The notes beneath the pieces were generated by a model. It did no database searches and was not told the DNA's origin. It was given only the letters and a program-made list of their open reading frames with translations. Of a stretch of 64,000 bases of DNA, positions 47,016 to 56,687 are shown piece after piece. A program made the position numbers and the translations under genes. Source of the stretch: JACRCT01 sp049841135 (GTDB taxonomy: Bacteria > Myxococcota > Myxococcia > Myxococcales > UBA5297); assembly GCA_049841135.1 (NCBI GenBank), contig JASGHK010000006.1:186001-250000 (forward strand). Reading direction: 5' to 3'. Within the stretch, counting starts at the first letter, position 1, and every line of letters starts with the position of its first letter.

Positions 47016-48048
47016 TCAAGGCTCCCCCGGCGTCCCCGCGAGAAAGCGCTTCAAGTCCTCCGGCAGTTCCGCCGTCAGCTTCATCGGCCGCCGGTCCTTC
47101 GGGTGCGGAAATTCGATCTCCGCCGCGTGCAGCGCGTGTCGGGGCAGCCGCAGCGCCTTCCAGTCCTCGTCGGTGAGCGCCTTCTCGGTGAAGCGCACGA
47201 AGATCCGCTCGTCCTTCCCGTAGATCCTTGTCCCCGACGATGGGGAACCCCTTCGCCGACAGGTGGGCGCGGATTCGGTGTTGCCGCCCGGTCAACGGCT
47301 CGCACCGCACCAGCGCGAACTTCTCCCCACCGATCTCGTGGCGCTCCAGCACCTCGAACCGCGTCGTCGCCGCCTTGCCGTTCGCGCGGTCGCCCACCAC
47401 GCGGATGCGCACCGTCTCGCCGCCCACCGACAGCGGCAGGTCCACCTCGAAGCGGTCCTCCTCCGGCGCGCCCTCGGTGATGGCCAGGTACGCCTTGCGC
47501 ATCCGCCCCGCGGCGAAGCCGAGCTTGAGCGAGCGCGTCCACTCCGGCCTCGTGCCACAGAGGACGAGCCCGCTCGTCTCGCGGTCCAGCCGGTGCGCCG
47601 GGTCGGGCTTCTCGCCTTCCTTGGCCAGCGCCCGCGCCAGCGCCACCAGCGTCCCGGTGAAGTAGCGCGCCGTCGGGTGCATCGGCAGGCCCGAGGGCTT
47701 GTCGACCGCCAGGAGCTCGTCGTCGCGGTAGACCACCGGCAGCTCCCGCGGCGTGTCCGGCTCCGGCTCGCGGTGCCGGATCATCGTCAGCACCATCCCG
47801 GGCTTCACCAGCGTCGAGGGCTTGAGCGGCTGGTCGCTCAGCTTGCCGGCCTTGATGATGTCCTGCGCCTTGGCCCGCGAGAGCCGGCGGATCTTGGCGC
47901 ACAGGTACCGGTCCAGCCGCCACCCCTTGTAGTTGGGCTCGACGACGAAGCGCACGGTGTAGGTCGAGGACGCCGCGGCGGCTTCCGCCGCCTCGTCCTC
48001 CGCGACCGCTTCCTCTTCTTCACCAGTGGCGATTTCGCTCTCGGTCAT
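47016..48048 (-). CDS. RluA-family pseudouridine synthase (frameshifted near 47226)
   Basis: About 343 residues after removing one extra base near 47226. An acidic N-terminal tail (E-E-E-E-A-V-A-E-D-E), an S4 RNA-binding domain (G-W-R-L-D-R-Y-L-C-A-K-I, then K-A-Q-D-I-I-K-A-G), and the RluA catalytic block A-H-R-L-D-R-E-T-S-G with the catalytic Asp, then R-L/G-R-Q-H-R-I-R-A-H. It isomerises uridines in rRNA or tRNA; the exact target cannot be assigned. A second copy of this gene lies shattered at 52449-52900 and 56688-56832. GAGG lies 6 nt upstream of the ATG. Confidence 0.9.
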
Positions 48049-48499
48049 GCCGCCCTCGGGGCCCGGCCACCTTAGCGCAGGTCTGCCTGGAATCCGCGCC
48101 TCCTCGCTTCAAGAAGTCGACGAGGTCCGTGGCCAGGCTCAAGACTATCGACGGCGTGGCCCTCGCCGCCGACGACCTCGCAGCTCGCCGACGTTTCCTT
48201 CTGGGTGGTGGCGGGCTCCACTCCCGCTTCGGACGACTGACGGGAAGCTCGGTTTCCGGCTCCGTCCCTCCTCTCTCTTCTCCCTTCCTTCGCGACCCAC
48301 GGCGGTCGCCCGGGGATCGTCTACGCTCGTGGCCAGATCGCGGGGTGCGCCGGGAGGTCAGCTCCTGCCGCAGAACCTCGGAAGTCCTCCTCGAAGGGCC
48401 CCTCCTTCGCCCGTCCGAATGCGCCCGGCTGACAGCTCCGAGGCCTTCAGGAAGGGCACTTGTTTCGGCGGGTTCCAGCCGCCGCCGTCGGCTGCGCCC
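48049..48499. other. Intergenic region without a supported gene
   Basis: 451 bp. The first about 45 bp (48049-48090) duplicate the sequence upstream of the second rluA copy (56806-56832) and include the likely rluA promoter. Beyond it I see no coding signal, repeat or RNA. Confidence 0.5.
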
Positions 48500-51400
48500 C
48501 TACTGCACCTGCACGTCGTCGAGCCAGAGCCAGGTCTGGCTTCCGACAACATTGTCGTCGTGCGCCGTGAACCAGAGCACGACGCTCTGCCCCGCCCAGG
48601 CGCCGAGGTTGAGCGTCGCGGGCGTCCACACCTGCGAGTTCGAGCAGATCCGCGACGAGACGAGCACCGCGCCGGTGGAGCTGCGCAGCTGGAACTGCTG
48701 CCACGCCACGCTCACTCCGCCCGTGCAGTGCGGGTAGTACCAGAAGCTGAGCGTGCCTCCCGCCGCCGGGACGGTGATGGCCTGGCTCAGGGTGCTCTCC
48801 GTGCCCGACGACAGGCTGCTCCCGACCTGCGCCGCGAAGGCCCCCGAGCGCGCCGTAGTGACAACCTGCGGCGGATTCCCCGCGGAGAGCGTCCAGCCGG
48901 TGAGGTCGCCTGCCTCGAAGTCGCCGTTCGTCACGACCGCGGGTGGGAGGACCGTCAGCAGGGTCGTGGCCGTGTGCGCGAGCGCGCCGCTGGTGCCGCT
49001 GATGGTCAGCGTGAAGGCCCCGGTTGCGCCGGTCGCCGAGGTCGTCACGGTCATCGTCGCGGAGGTGGCCGTCGGGTTGGGGCTGAACGAGGCGAGCGCT
49101 CCCGAAGGCAGCCCGCCCGCCGACAGCGTCACGGACCCCGAGAATCCATTGAGCGGAGTCACCGTCACCGCGTAGCTCGCTCCGCCTCCCGCGGCGGTGC
49201 TCCGGCTCGACGGGGTGGCGGAGAGCGCGAAGTCCGGAGCCGCGGAGGGCAGGGTCGTGAAGGTCTGGTCGGCCGAGGACGCCGTGCCGCCGGCGTTCGA
49301 AGAGACCGCCTGGAAGTGGTAGCTCGTGTCCGGGCTCAGGCCGCTGAGCGCCACGCTGTGCGCGAGGCTGTCGCCGCTGCCGGTGGTCGTCGAGCCGTAG
49401 GAGGCCGTCGGGCCGTAGTGGACGACGGTGCTCGAGGCCTGGTTGGTCGCCCAGGTGATGGTCGCGGCCGCGCCGGTGATGCCGCTGACCGCCGGGCCCT
49501 GGGTGATGGCCAGCGCCGGCGTGCCTTGGCACTGCGGCGAGCCCTTCAGGCAGACGATGCGCTGGGCGAGCTGCTCCCGGTAGCTCATGAGCGTCGCCGC
49601 CTGGTCGCGGCCGGGGTGCTGCGGGTTCGTGTCCAGCTGGTAGGGATGCGGGAAGAGGTCCGAGGCCAGGAAGTTCGACAGGTCAGGCGCCCCCAGGCTC
49701 GCGCACAGCTTCAGGTACTCGTAGTCCTCCTGGCCCTCGCGGATCATCTTCAGGCGGATGGAGGCCACGGGGATGTGGGTCGCGCCACCGATCTTGTTCG
49801 GGCGCCCCGGGTAGAACAGCGTGCCCTCGCCGTTGCCGCCTTCGAGGTGTGCCAAGGGGTCGACCCAGGGGTCCTGAGCGGAGTAGTTGAGCACCGTGTC
49901 GGAGTAGAGCTCGCCCGAGAGCCGGAGGCTCCAGCTCAGCCACTCCTCGGCCCGGTTGCGCAGCGGGCTCGCGTCGATCATGTAGCTCGGCCAGCCGGTG
50001 GCGTACGGCTCAGTCGTCTCGCAGCCGTAGCTCATGCAGCTCTGGTAGGTCCAGATCTCGTTGATCGGGTTGGCGGCGAGGAAGGCGTCGTACTTCGCCC
50101 GCTGGTTGCCGACGTAGGTCGCGATGCCACCTTCCGCCACCGGCTTGTCGTCGAGGAAGTTGATGAGCGGAACGAAGATGTTGATCGACGTGGTGACGCC
50201 GTTGGCGTCGGCGGACTGGATGGTGGTGGTGACCAGGGTGCGGAAGCTCGGATCGACACCGTGCGCCGCGCTCGCCCGCGCCGGGATGTCGCTCCAGGCG
50301 CACCGCCGCGGGGGCTCGTCGCAGGTGTACTGGAAGAGCCGGTCGAACCAGCCGTGCGCCTTGAAGTCGGTCGCCCAGGTCGACAGGTTGCCCAGCGCCT
50401 GCACCGACCGCAGCGACGCGTTGGGCTCGGTCGTCCCGGCGGTGCCGTCCAGCAGCGGCCCGTACCAGGTGTTGAAGTGAGCCATGTCGTCGTCGAAGCC
50501 GTCGTCGATGACCGACAGCGAGATGCGGTGGTCGAGGGCCAGGCGCCCGTAGCGCTGGCGGAGCGGGAACCAGCGCGCGTCGGCGAAGGGGATGGCGTGG
50601 CCGGTCGGGGACAGGATGGCGCCGTAGTCGAAGCCGAAGGCTGTGCGCAGACTGGCGTTCTGCGGCAGCTCGAAGTCCCACACGGTGAGGGACACCGGCA
50701 CGGTGGCCGTGGCTTCCTGGGAGGTGACTACGACCTGACCGGTGTAGACGCCAAAGGGCGTTCCGAGCGGCACGTAGACGTCGACCCAGATGGCCCGCGT
50801 CTCGCCTGGCAGCACCGAGAACGGGAAGCCGTTGCGCGTCTCGCCGACGAACTCGTCGATACCGGGGACGAGCGCGTCCGGGAACCGGGCGGGGAAGGTC
50901 GCGGCGGTCGAGTCGACCGACGAGGGCTCGGAGAGCGTCACCACCGCTTCCTGGTAGGGCCGGACATCGGCTGCAGGGATGGTCGCGGGACCGGTCAGCG
51001 CCGAAGGAGTCACGCTTACGTTGGTGGCGGGTCCGACAATGACGATCTGGAAGGACTCGAACTCGTTGCGCGCCGCGGAGATGACGGCGCCCACGGCCAG
51101 CGGCGGTGTCGGCTGGTCGGGGCGAACGCGGGTCATGACCCCGACCACGCCGATGGTCGGAGGAAAGACCGCGGCGTCGGGTCCAGGCTGCGCGGCATCG
51201 GGTCCGGGCTGCGCTGCGTCGGGTCCAGGCTGCGCGGCGTCGGGTCCAGGCTGCGCGGCATCGGGCCCGGGCACACCAGCATCGACAGGCGTGGCGGTCT
51301 GGATCACGAGCGTCGGCTGGTTGGTCGAGGCCTCCCTGGAATTGAACGCAAAGAGGTCCGAGGAACGCGGCACGAACGCGAGCGAGAGCACGGAGCTCGC

Positions 51401-51859
51401 CCTGACCACGCTCGTCACATCGACCTCCACGAAGGTGCTGGGACTGGTGACCCCGACGAGCGCGATGCGCGTGCCGTCGACCGCGGGCCGGTTGTTCCAG
51501 GTGGTCGTGGTCTCGCCCCAGGTGGTCGAGGAGAAGGTCCAGACCTCGGCGCTGCTCGTCGAGCCGTCGGTGATGTAGAGGCGCAGCCGGGCGCTCGTGA
51601 CCGGGCCGTCGAGAGCGCCGACCGTGAAGCGGAGGGCGCCGCCTGCGGTGGTCCCGGACTGGTTGAGGCCGACGAGGATGGAGGTGGCGCTGCCGAAGTT
51701 CTGGTTGGCGTAGATGCCCGAGCGCACGTAGACGTCGGCCTCCGGCAGCAGCGAGGAGGTCAACGCACTCTGCCGCGAGGAGGTCGTCTCCTCATCGGTG
51801 CCAGCGCCAGAACAGCCGGCGACGAGAAGCAGCGCTACTCCCGGTAAGCGAAGAGCCAT
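48500..51859 (-). CDS. Multidomain lipoprotein: DNRLRE, DUF4091, FN3 and C-terminal binding domain
   Basis: 1119 residues. Lipobox V-A-G-C, a DNRLRE-type domain (E-A-D-V-Y-V-R-S-G, L-R-L-Y-I-T-D-G, W-G-E-T-T-T-T-W-N-N-R-P), a P-G-P-D-A-A-Q repeat linker (51170-51285, five near-identical 21-bp units), then a DUF4091/GH123-like catalytic-type region (G-V-Y-T-G-Q-V-V-V-T, W-D-F-E-L-P, D-E-P-P-R-R, Y-P-G-R-P-N-K-I-G-G), an FN3 domain (S-S-T-V-V-H-Y-G-P-T, L-S-P-D-T-S-Y-H-F), an Ig-like domain and a C-terminal jelly roll (N-G-D-F-E-A-G-D-L-T-G-W). Probably a secreted polysaccharide-binding or -degrading enzyme. ATG at 51859 begins the signal peptide. Confidence 0.86.
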   Translation of the reverse strand: MALRLPGVALLLVAGCSGAGTDEETTSSRQSALTSSLLPEADVYVRSGIYANQNFGSATSILVGLNQSGTTAGGALRFTVGALDGPVTSARLRLYITDGSTSSAEVWTFSSTTWGETTTTWNNRPAVDGTRIALVGVTSPSTFVEVDVTSVVRASSVLSLAFVPRSSDLFAFNSREASTNQPTLVIQTATPVDAGVPGPDAAQPGPDAAQPGPDAAQPGPDAAQPGPDAAVFPPTIGVVGVMTRVRPDQPTPPLAVGAVISAARNEFESFQIVIVGPATNVSVTPSALTGPATIPAADVRPYQEAVVTLSEPSSVDSTAATFPARFPDALVPGIDEFVGETRNGFPFSVLPGETRAIWVDVYVPLGTPFGVYTGQVVVTSQEATATVPVSLTVWDFELPQNASLRTAFGFDYGAILSPTGHAIPFADARWFPLRQRYGRLALDHRISLSVIDDGFDDDMAHFNTWYGPLLDGTAGTTEPNASLRSVQALGNLSTWATDFKAHGWFDRLFQYTCDEPPRRCAWSDIPARASAAHGVDPSFRTLVTTTIQSADANGVTTSINIFVPLINFLDDKPVAEGGIATYVGNQRAKYDAFLAANPINEIWTYQSCMSYGCETTEPYATGWPSYMIDASPLRNRAEEWLSWSLRLSGELYSDTVLNYSAQDPWVDPLAHLEGGNGEGTLFYPGRPNKIGGATHIPVASIRLKMIREGQEDYEYLKLCASLGAPDLSNFLASDLFPHPYQLDTNPQHPGRDQAATLMSYREQLAQRIVCLKGSPQCQGTPALAITQGPAVSGITGAAATITWATNQASSTVVHYGPTASYGSTTTGSGDSLAHSVALSGLSPDTSYHFQAVSSNAGGTASSADQTFTTLPSAAPDFALSATPSSRSTAAGGGASYAVTVTPLNGFSGSVTLSAGGLPSGALASFSPNPTATSATMTVTTSATGATGAFTLTISGTSGALAHTATTLLTVLPPAVVTNGDFEAGDLTGWTLSAGNPPQVVTTARSGAFAAQVGSSLSSGTESTLSQAITVPAAGGTLSFWYYPHCTGGVSVAWQQFQLRSSTGAVLVSSRICSNSQVWTPATLNLGAWAGQSVVLWFTAHDDNVVGSQTWLWLDDVQVQ

Positions 51860-52194
51860 GGACGTGAACTCCGAGGACGGTCGCCTGCGAGTCGAAGGCC
51901 CGACCCTTTGTGCGACCGCCAGGAATTCTGCTGAGCGGACGGCCCCAAGCTCATTCCCCTCACGTGACGAATGCTGCGGTTCTTCGGGCGTCACCCGCGC
52001 TCGCTGCCAGGAAGACAAGGGACCGATCGCCTGAGGGCTTCTCGCTCCTCCCTTCGCTCTGGTGAGCCCGGCCAGCGCTTCCCCGGCCGGTGGCCCCTCC
52101 TTCTGTGCCCCAGAGGGTGTCCGTGCGGGCCGGCGACCAAGGCAAGGGCGAACCTCCCGCGTGGGACGAGTCGGCGCCGCGAGACGTCAGGGCT
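51860..52194. other. Intergenic region without a supported gene
   Basis: 335 bp between the DUF4091 lipoprotein start and the amidohydrolase relic. Short ORFs only; the minus-strand frame from the relic runs on to 51991 but loses coding character. Confidence 0.45.
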
Positions 52195-52445
52195 TGCCTT
52201 CTCGACAGGCAGGCTCAGCTCCTCGCGCGCTTCGTCGCGCACCCAGCGCCGCAGCCGGGCGAGCTCGCGGTCCCAGGCGTAGGCGAGGTGTGGGAAGTCG
52301 GTCCAGTAGAGGATGCGTCCCGGCCGCACATCGAGCTGCCGCGCAGGCGGCGGGAACAGGAAGTCGTCGGCGATCGTCGCGTCGAGCCACAGGTTGGCGT
52401 AGCGCTGGAGCAGGTCCTCATTCGCGCCGCACTCGTCCGCGCCCA
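52195..52445 (-). pseudogene. Amidohydrolase (Amidohydro_2-type) 3' fragment
   Basis: Minus-strand reading gives H-L-G-A-D-E-C-G-A-N, then R-Y-A-N-L-W-L-D-A-T-I-A-D-D-F and R-I-L-Y-W-T-D-F-P-H-L-A-Y-A-W-D-R-E-L. This is the C-terminal metal-site region of amidohydrolase-2 proteins (H-L-G, N-L-W-L-D-T, and Y-G-T-D-F-P). No N-terminal part exists; it starts abruptly at the rluA fragment. A chimera of two gene relics. Confidence 0.6.
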
Positions 52446-52448
52446 GGT

Positions 52449-52900
52449 GCGGCGAAGCCGAGTTTGAGCGAGCGCGTCCACTCCGGCTTCGTGCCGCAGA
52501 CGACGAGCCCGCTCGTCTCGCGGTCCAGCCGGTGCGCCGGGTCGGGCCTTTCGCCCTCCTTGGCCAGCGCCCGAGCCGGCGCCACCAGCGTCCCGGTGAA
52601 GTAGCGCGCCGTCGGGTGCATCGGCTGGCCCGCCGGCTTGTCGACCACCAGGAGCTCGTCGTTGCGGTAGACCACCGGCAGCTCCCGCGGCGTGTCCGGC
52701 TCCGGCTCGCGGTGCCGGATCAACGTCAGCACCATGCCCGGCTTCACCAGGGTCGAGGGCTTGAGCGGCTGGTCGCTGAGCTTGCCGGCCTTGATGATGT
52801 CCTGCGCCCTGGCCCGCGAGAGCCTGCGGATCTTGGCGCACAGGTACCGGTCCAGCCGCCACCCCTTGTAGTTGGGCTCGACGACGAAGCGCACGCTCAT
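52449..52900 (-). pseudogene. Middle fragment of a second rluA copy
   Basis: Nearly identical to residues 33-180 of the gene at 47016-48048 (V-R-F-V-V-E-P-N-Y-K-G-W-R-L-D-R to S-L-K-L-G-F-A-A), including H-R-L-D-R-E-T-S-G. It has no C-terminal half: homology stops at about 52449, where the amidohydrolase relic begins. The N-terminal part is displaced to 56688-56832 by an insertion. Confidence 0.85.
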
Positions 52901-52991
52901 CGCAGCGCGAGAGTCGAGGCCAGCGGCGCGATGGGGCTCCTCCGAGGCGCCGAGTCCGCGCCCGCCGAGCGCTGATCGCGGGCGGCGATAG

Positions 52992-54050
52992 TCAGGGGCA
53001 CTCGTCGTACGACTTGCAGGTGCCCTTGGAGCACGAGGTGCCCGTGACGCACTGGTCGTAGCCCGTGCAGGCCGCGCCCTTGGCGAGTCGGGCGACGCAC
53101 TGGTGCGATTGGAGATCGCAGAAACCCGAGCTGTCGCAGCTCACGGTGGCGCAGCTCTGGCCGACGCTGGCCGGCCGGGTGCACGTCTTGCTCGCGACTT
53201 CGCACGCGAGCGTCCCCTTGCAGGTGGAGGCCCCTCCGCACGCCTGACCTTCGCCGGGGCGCTCCTTGCAGGTCGGCGACGCCGCGGTGGAGTCGCAGTA
53301 CAGATCGAGCTTGCAGGCGAAGGACGAGAGGGCGCTGCAGGACTGCCCGACGCCGGCCGGCGCCTGGCACGTCCCGTCGATGCAGCCCTGGAACAGCGCG
53401 CAGGTCGCGACGGAGGTGCAGGCCTGGCCCATGACCCCGTACGCCTTGCAGGTCCCTTCGGAGCAAGTGAGGCCGCTCGCGCACTCGTAGCCCGCCGACT
53501 GGCAGCTCTCGCCGGCCCGCCGCGGCTTGCTGCACTTGCCGTCGATGACGACCAGGGGCCGCACGCACTCGGCGTTGCTCGTCGCGTGGCCGCCCTCGGC
53601 CACCCGGGCCTTGCAGGTGCCTGGGCAGGTGGCAAGCGAGCCCGTCGCGTAGGTGCAATAGGCGTCGGGCACGCACTCGCTCGACTTGCACTCGCCGCCC
53701 ACGCCGACGAGGCCCTCAAAGACGTACTGGCACTCTTCGGGGCTCTCCAGGATGTTGCACGAGCCCTTCGCGATGCCCTCGAAGCAGGCGCGGGCGCGTT
53801 GGCCGTCATACCTGACCTCCCCGGCGCGGACCGGGGCCAGGATCAAGTCTTCGAGCATGGAGGTCGTCCCGAGCGCCGTCTCGAAATACGCGTTGCACGC
53901 GGCCTCCGAGCTGAAGTAACCGCACCGGGAATATCGGACGCACGAGGCGCGGTAGGTCTCGGACAGGTACTGCTCGAGCGGCACGCCCCCGCCGCTGGGG
54001 CAACCCGTGGCGAAGAGGACGCAGAGGCCGGCGAGGAGGAGCGTTCGCAT
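52992..54050 (-). CDS. Cysteine-rich lipoprotein with repeated Cys-rich modules
   Basis: 352 residues. Lipobox A-T-G-C (Cys17). The early domain (Y-R-A-S-C-V-R-Y-S-R-C-G-Y-F-S-S-E-A-A-C) resembles those of other lipoproteins in this window; then come about eight Cys-rich units of about 25 residues with the pattern G-x-x-C-x...C-x-x-G-x-x-C-x-x-G-T-C, similar to Dickkopf-like or disulfide-rich myxobacterial repeats. Function unknown; cell-surface location is likely. A TAGAAG box (54058-54063) lies 7 nt before the ATG, an imperfect match to the leaderless pattern. Confidence 0.78.
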   Translation of the reverse strand: MRTLLLAGLCVLFATGCPSGGGVPLEQYLSETYRASCVRYSRCGYFSSEAACNAYFETALGTTSMLEDLILAPVRAGEVRYDGQRARACFEGIAKGSCNILESPEECQYVFEGLVGVGGECKSSECVPDAYCTYATGSLATCPGTCKARVAEGGHATSNAECVRPLVVIDGKCSKPRRAGESCQSAGYECASGLTCSEGTCKAYGVMGQACTSVATCALFQGCIDGTCQAPAGVGQSCSALSSFACKLDLYCDSTAASPTCKERPGEGQACGGASTCKGTLACEVASKTCTRPASVGQSCATVSCDSSGFCDLQSHQCVARLAKGAACTGYDQCVTGTSCSKGTCKSYDECP

Positions 54051-54592
54051 AGCCACGCTTCTAGCATGGCGAGCGCTCCTGCCGTCTGCCCTCGGGCGAA
54101 GCCTAGCCTCGCCGGCGGCGGACGATCAGCGCGGCTCCGAACGCGATGTCCAGGCTTGCCAGGCCCCGCCCGCGGCGCATCTGCAGCCGGCGGCCGGCTC
54201 CTGCGACATCTGCTCCTTCGGCGTCCTCTCATCGCGCACAGCGCCAAGAAGCTCGAGGGCACGACGGGCTCATGCGGACAGCCCGGGCCACCTGCGCCAG
54301 GAGGGCAACTGCGTCCCTCATGGCCGATGGGTGAGTCTGGCGCGGTCCGTCGCTGGCCGTCGCGACAAGCCTCGCGGGGCGAGGGCTGCCACGGCAAGGC
54401 GCGCCTTCGCTCGCCAGGTGGTGCTAACGAAGCTCACCGTACGGCCGCTGCTCGAGGTGGAGCGGGTGCGTCCCCTCAGCGCGCGCGTCGAGGGGATCAA
54501 GGACGAGCAGCGCCTGGAGGCGTCCTGGCTGGGCGAGCCGGCGCAGCGAAGCGCGGGTTGACCCGCGCCCGGAGCTTCCCAATTCTCCGCGC
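54051..54592. other. Intergenic region with a possible gene relic
   Basis: 542 bp. The plus strand near 54415-54561 reads V-V-L-T-K-L-T-V-R-P-L-L-E-V-E-R-V and I-K-D-E-Q-R-L-E-A-S-W-L-stop, perhaps the tail of a gene whose 5' part is gone. The rest has no signal. Confidence 0.35.
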
Positions 54593-55108
54593 ATGACGCT
54601 CGATCTGGTGCTCGCCGCCGCCGGCCGTACGGCGCCGCCTCCGACGTGGCTCATCGCCCTGTTCCCGGTCTTCTTCATCGGGATGTGGGTGCTGGTGACG
54701 ACCGTCCTCGGGTTCATCGCCGGGCACTCGGAGCTGCTCTCGCGCTACCCGCCCGTGGCCTAGCACTGCGAGGAGTCGTTCGGCGCCGCGTCCGGGAGGA
54801 TCCGCGGCGTCAACTTCAACGGAGCGCTCTACGTGGGAATCGGCCAGCGCGGCCTGCACATCGCCGCCAGCTGGCTGTTCCGGCCCGCCTTCCAGCGCGG
54901 CATCCCCTGCGTCCCGTGGCGGGAGATCCGTCTCGTCAGCTCCCGCCCCGGCGGGTTCCTCGGCCTGTTCAAGGGCACGACGTTCGAGATCCCGTCCATC
55001 GGGCTCAAGTTCAGCCTGGGCGGAGACGTGGGAAAGGCGGTCGAGAGGAAGCTTGCAGCGGGCGGCGGCGGGCGGGAGCTGCCGTCGATGCGGCCGCTCG
55101 TGCGGTAG
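54593..55108 (+). pseudogene. One-TM membrane protein interrupted by an in-frame amber stop
   Basis: From ATG 54593 the frame runs through a TM helix (W-L-I-A-L-F-P-V-F-F-I-G-M-W-V-L) to Y-P-P-V-A, then a TAG at 54761-54763, then continues in the same frame H-C-E-E-S-F-G-A-A-S-G-R-I ... S-L-G-G-D-V to the stop at 55108. A single G-to-A change (TGG to TAG) explains it. Restored length 171 residues. Unrecognised family. IS630 follows 2 bp after the final stop. Confidence 0.65.
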
Positions 55109-55125
55109 CTCTAGTACTGCGCGCC

Positions 55126-55446
55126 CTAAGATCTTTCTGGGTTGAAATCACCAGGAATATTCACTGGTTCCAGAGTCCAGCCGAATTGCTCCTCAACAAT
55201 GGCGAATAGCTCGCGCATGGTCGCGCGGTAGGGAGTCTTTTCCCAGCGGCCAGTGTGCGTGGGCATCTCGAGGTACCACCACTGCACGGTGGCGCGGCGG
55301 AAGCGCAGGTGGGGAATCGGGTCGTCCTCCGGGCCCGACTCCAGCGTCACGAGGTCGCCCTTGGCGCGCACGCGCAGGTGCTTGTGCTCGGGGTGCTCGC
55401 AGAGGAGCTGCTCGGCTGTGCGTCGGCCGTCGTCGCTCTTGTTCAT
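55126..55446 (-). CDS. Small accessory ORF of the IS630 element
   Basis: 106 residues from M-N-K-S-D-D-G. Not recognised; mixed alpha/beta with an acidic patch, W-W-Y-L-E-M-P-T-H-T-G-R-W and a short C-terminal hydrophobic run. It begins 17 nt after the transposase stop, inside the terminal repeats, so it is a passenger or second gene of the element. Confidence 0.6.
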   Translation of the reverse strand: MNKSDDGRRTAEQLLCEHPEHKHLRVRAKGDLVTLESGPEDDPIPHLRFRRATVQWWYLEMPTHTGRWEKTPYRATMRELFAIVEEQFGWTLEPVNIPGDFNPERS

Positions 55447-55465
55447 GGGCTCGCGTGCCCGCCGC

Positions 55466-56563
55466 TCAAGCGGCGTGGCGCGAGCCATCGTCATGGAAGC
55501 GACCGCGGAATGTCCAGCGGAAGGGGTGCGCCTCGAAGTCGTTCCAGTAGCGGATGAAGTCCTCGATGCGCGTCACCATCGCCTCGGGTGTGGCGAAGTT
55601 CGCGTTCTTGATGATTCGCCGTTGCAGGATGCCGAACCAGATCTCGACCTGGTTGACCCACGAGGCGTGTTTGGGCGTGTAGACGAAGTGGAACCGTCCG
55701 CCGTGCCGCTTGTTGAAGCGGACCCAGGCGTCGCCATGGTGGATGTTGAGGTTGTCCCAGATGACGTACACCGGGCCGCGGGGATAGCGGCGAGCAAGCG
55801 CCTCCATGAAAGCGTCGAGGTCGGCCGCGGTGCGCCGCTTCCGGAGCTGCCCGAAGACCTTGCCGGTGCGGACGTCGAAGGCAGCGATGAGCGCGCGGGT
55901 GCCGTGGCGGATGTACTCGAACTCGCGCCGACCTTCCCGCCCCGGCGCCGCCGGCCGTCCGAGATGCTTTCGCTCGAGCGCCTGGATGCAGGTCTTCTCG
56001 TCGATGCAGACCACCGAGGCGCCCGGCGGCGGCGAGACGTACAGGTCACAGATGCGCTGGACCATGGGCCGGAAGTCCGGGTCCGGGCTATGGAGCCAGT
56101 AGCGGACTCGATGCGGCCTCAACTCCGCCGCCTTCAGGATGCGCCCGATCTCGGTGAGGCTGATCCGCTCGCCGGTTTCGGCCTCGAGCGCGGCCCGCAA
56201 GGCGGCATGCGTCCAGACGTCCCGCAGAGGCGCCTTCTCCTTGTCCGGCCGCTCGCAGGCCAGCTTGATGAGCCCACAGCGCACGTCGACGCCGACTCGG
56301 GCCGGACGGCCGGTGCGGCCACGGTCTTTCAGGCTGTCCATCGATGGGTTCAGCGCGAATCGAGTCCGCCAGCGGTAGACATTCCGCTCGGTGCAGCCGG
56401 CACGCCTTGCGATCTCCGGGTTGGTCAGCCCCTGCTCAGCCAGCAGGACGATTCGCGCCCGGACCACGTCGCGGTGCGAACCGCACTCCATCCTCGCGGC
56501 TGCTTCCAACTCCGCGCGAATCTTCTCGGGAATGATGACCTTGATTGCTTGCGGACCAGGCAT
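55466..56563 (-). CDS. IS630 family DDE transposase
   Basis: 365 residues. An N-terminal HTH (I-A-R-R-A-G-C-T-E-R-N-V-Y-R-W) and winged region, then the catalytic triad in V-V-C-I-D-E-K-T (D188), Y-V-I-W-D-N-L-N-I-H-H-G (D270) and S-W-V-N-Q-V-E-I-W-F (E307). The triad is complete and no frameshift is seen, so it is likely to be functional. Inverted repeats flank it. Confidence 0.94.
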   Translation of the reverse strand: MPGPQAIKVIIPEKIRAELEAAARMECGSHRDVVRARIVLLAEQGLTNPEIARRAGCTERNVYRWRTRFALNPSMDSLKDRGRTGRPARVGVDVRCGLIKLACERPDKEKAPLRDVWTHAALRAALEAETGERISLTEIGRILKAAELRPHRVRYWLHSPDPDFRPMVQRICDLYVSPPPGASVVCIDEKTCIQALERKHLGRPAAPGREGRREFEYIRHGTRALIAAFDVRTGKVFGQLRKRRTAADLDAFMEALARRYPRGPVYVIWDNLNIHHGDAWVRFNKRHGGRFHFVYTPKHASWVNQVEIWFGILQRRIIKNANFATPEAMVTRIEDFIRYWNDFEAHPFRWTFRGRFHDDGSRHAA

Positions 56564-56687
56564 GCCCCTTCGTGGGTTTTTGCCCCGAGGACATTCACGG
56601 ATCCCGGAAAGAATTTTCGGTGCGCCGTACTAGCTCCTTGCCGCGAAGCCCGCACTTCAGGGCAAAGGAGCCGCATTCTCATCAGTG

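Larger units (their letters stand above)
55111..56633 (-). mobile_element. IS630-family insertion sequence with terminal inverted repeats
   Basis: Imperfect 31-bp terminal repeats: left CTAGTACTGCGCGCC, right (reversed) CTAGTACGGCGCACC, with further matching A/T-rich positions up to TTTCYGGG. The TA inside CTAG at each edge fits the TA target of IS630/Tc1-like elements. It contains two genes. Confidence 0.85.

Noticed and set aside
48026..51847. A 1273-codon plus-strand frame
   Set aside because: Antisense shadow of the DUF4091 lipoprotein.
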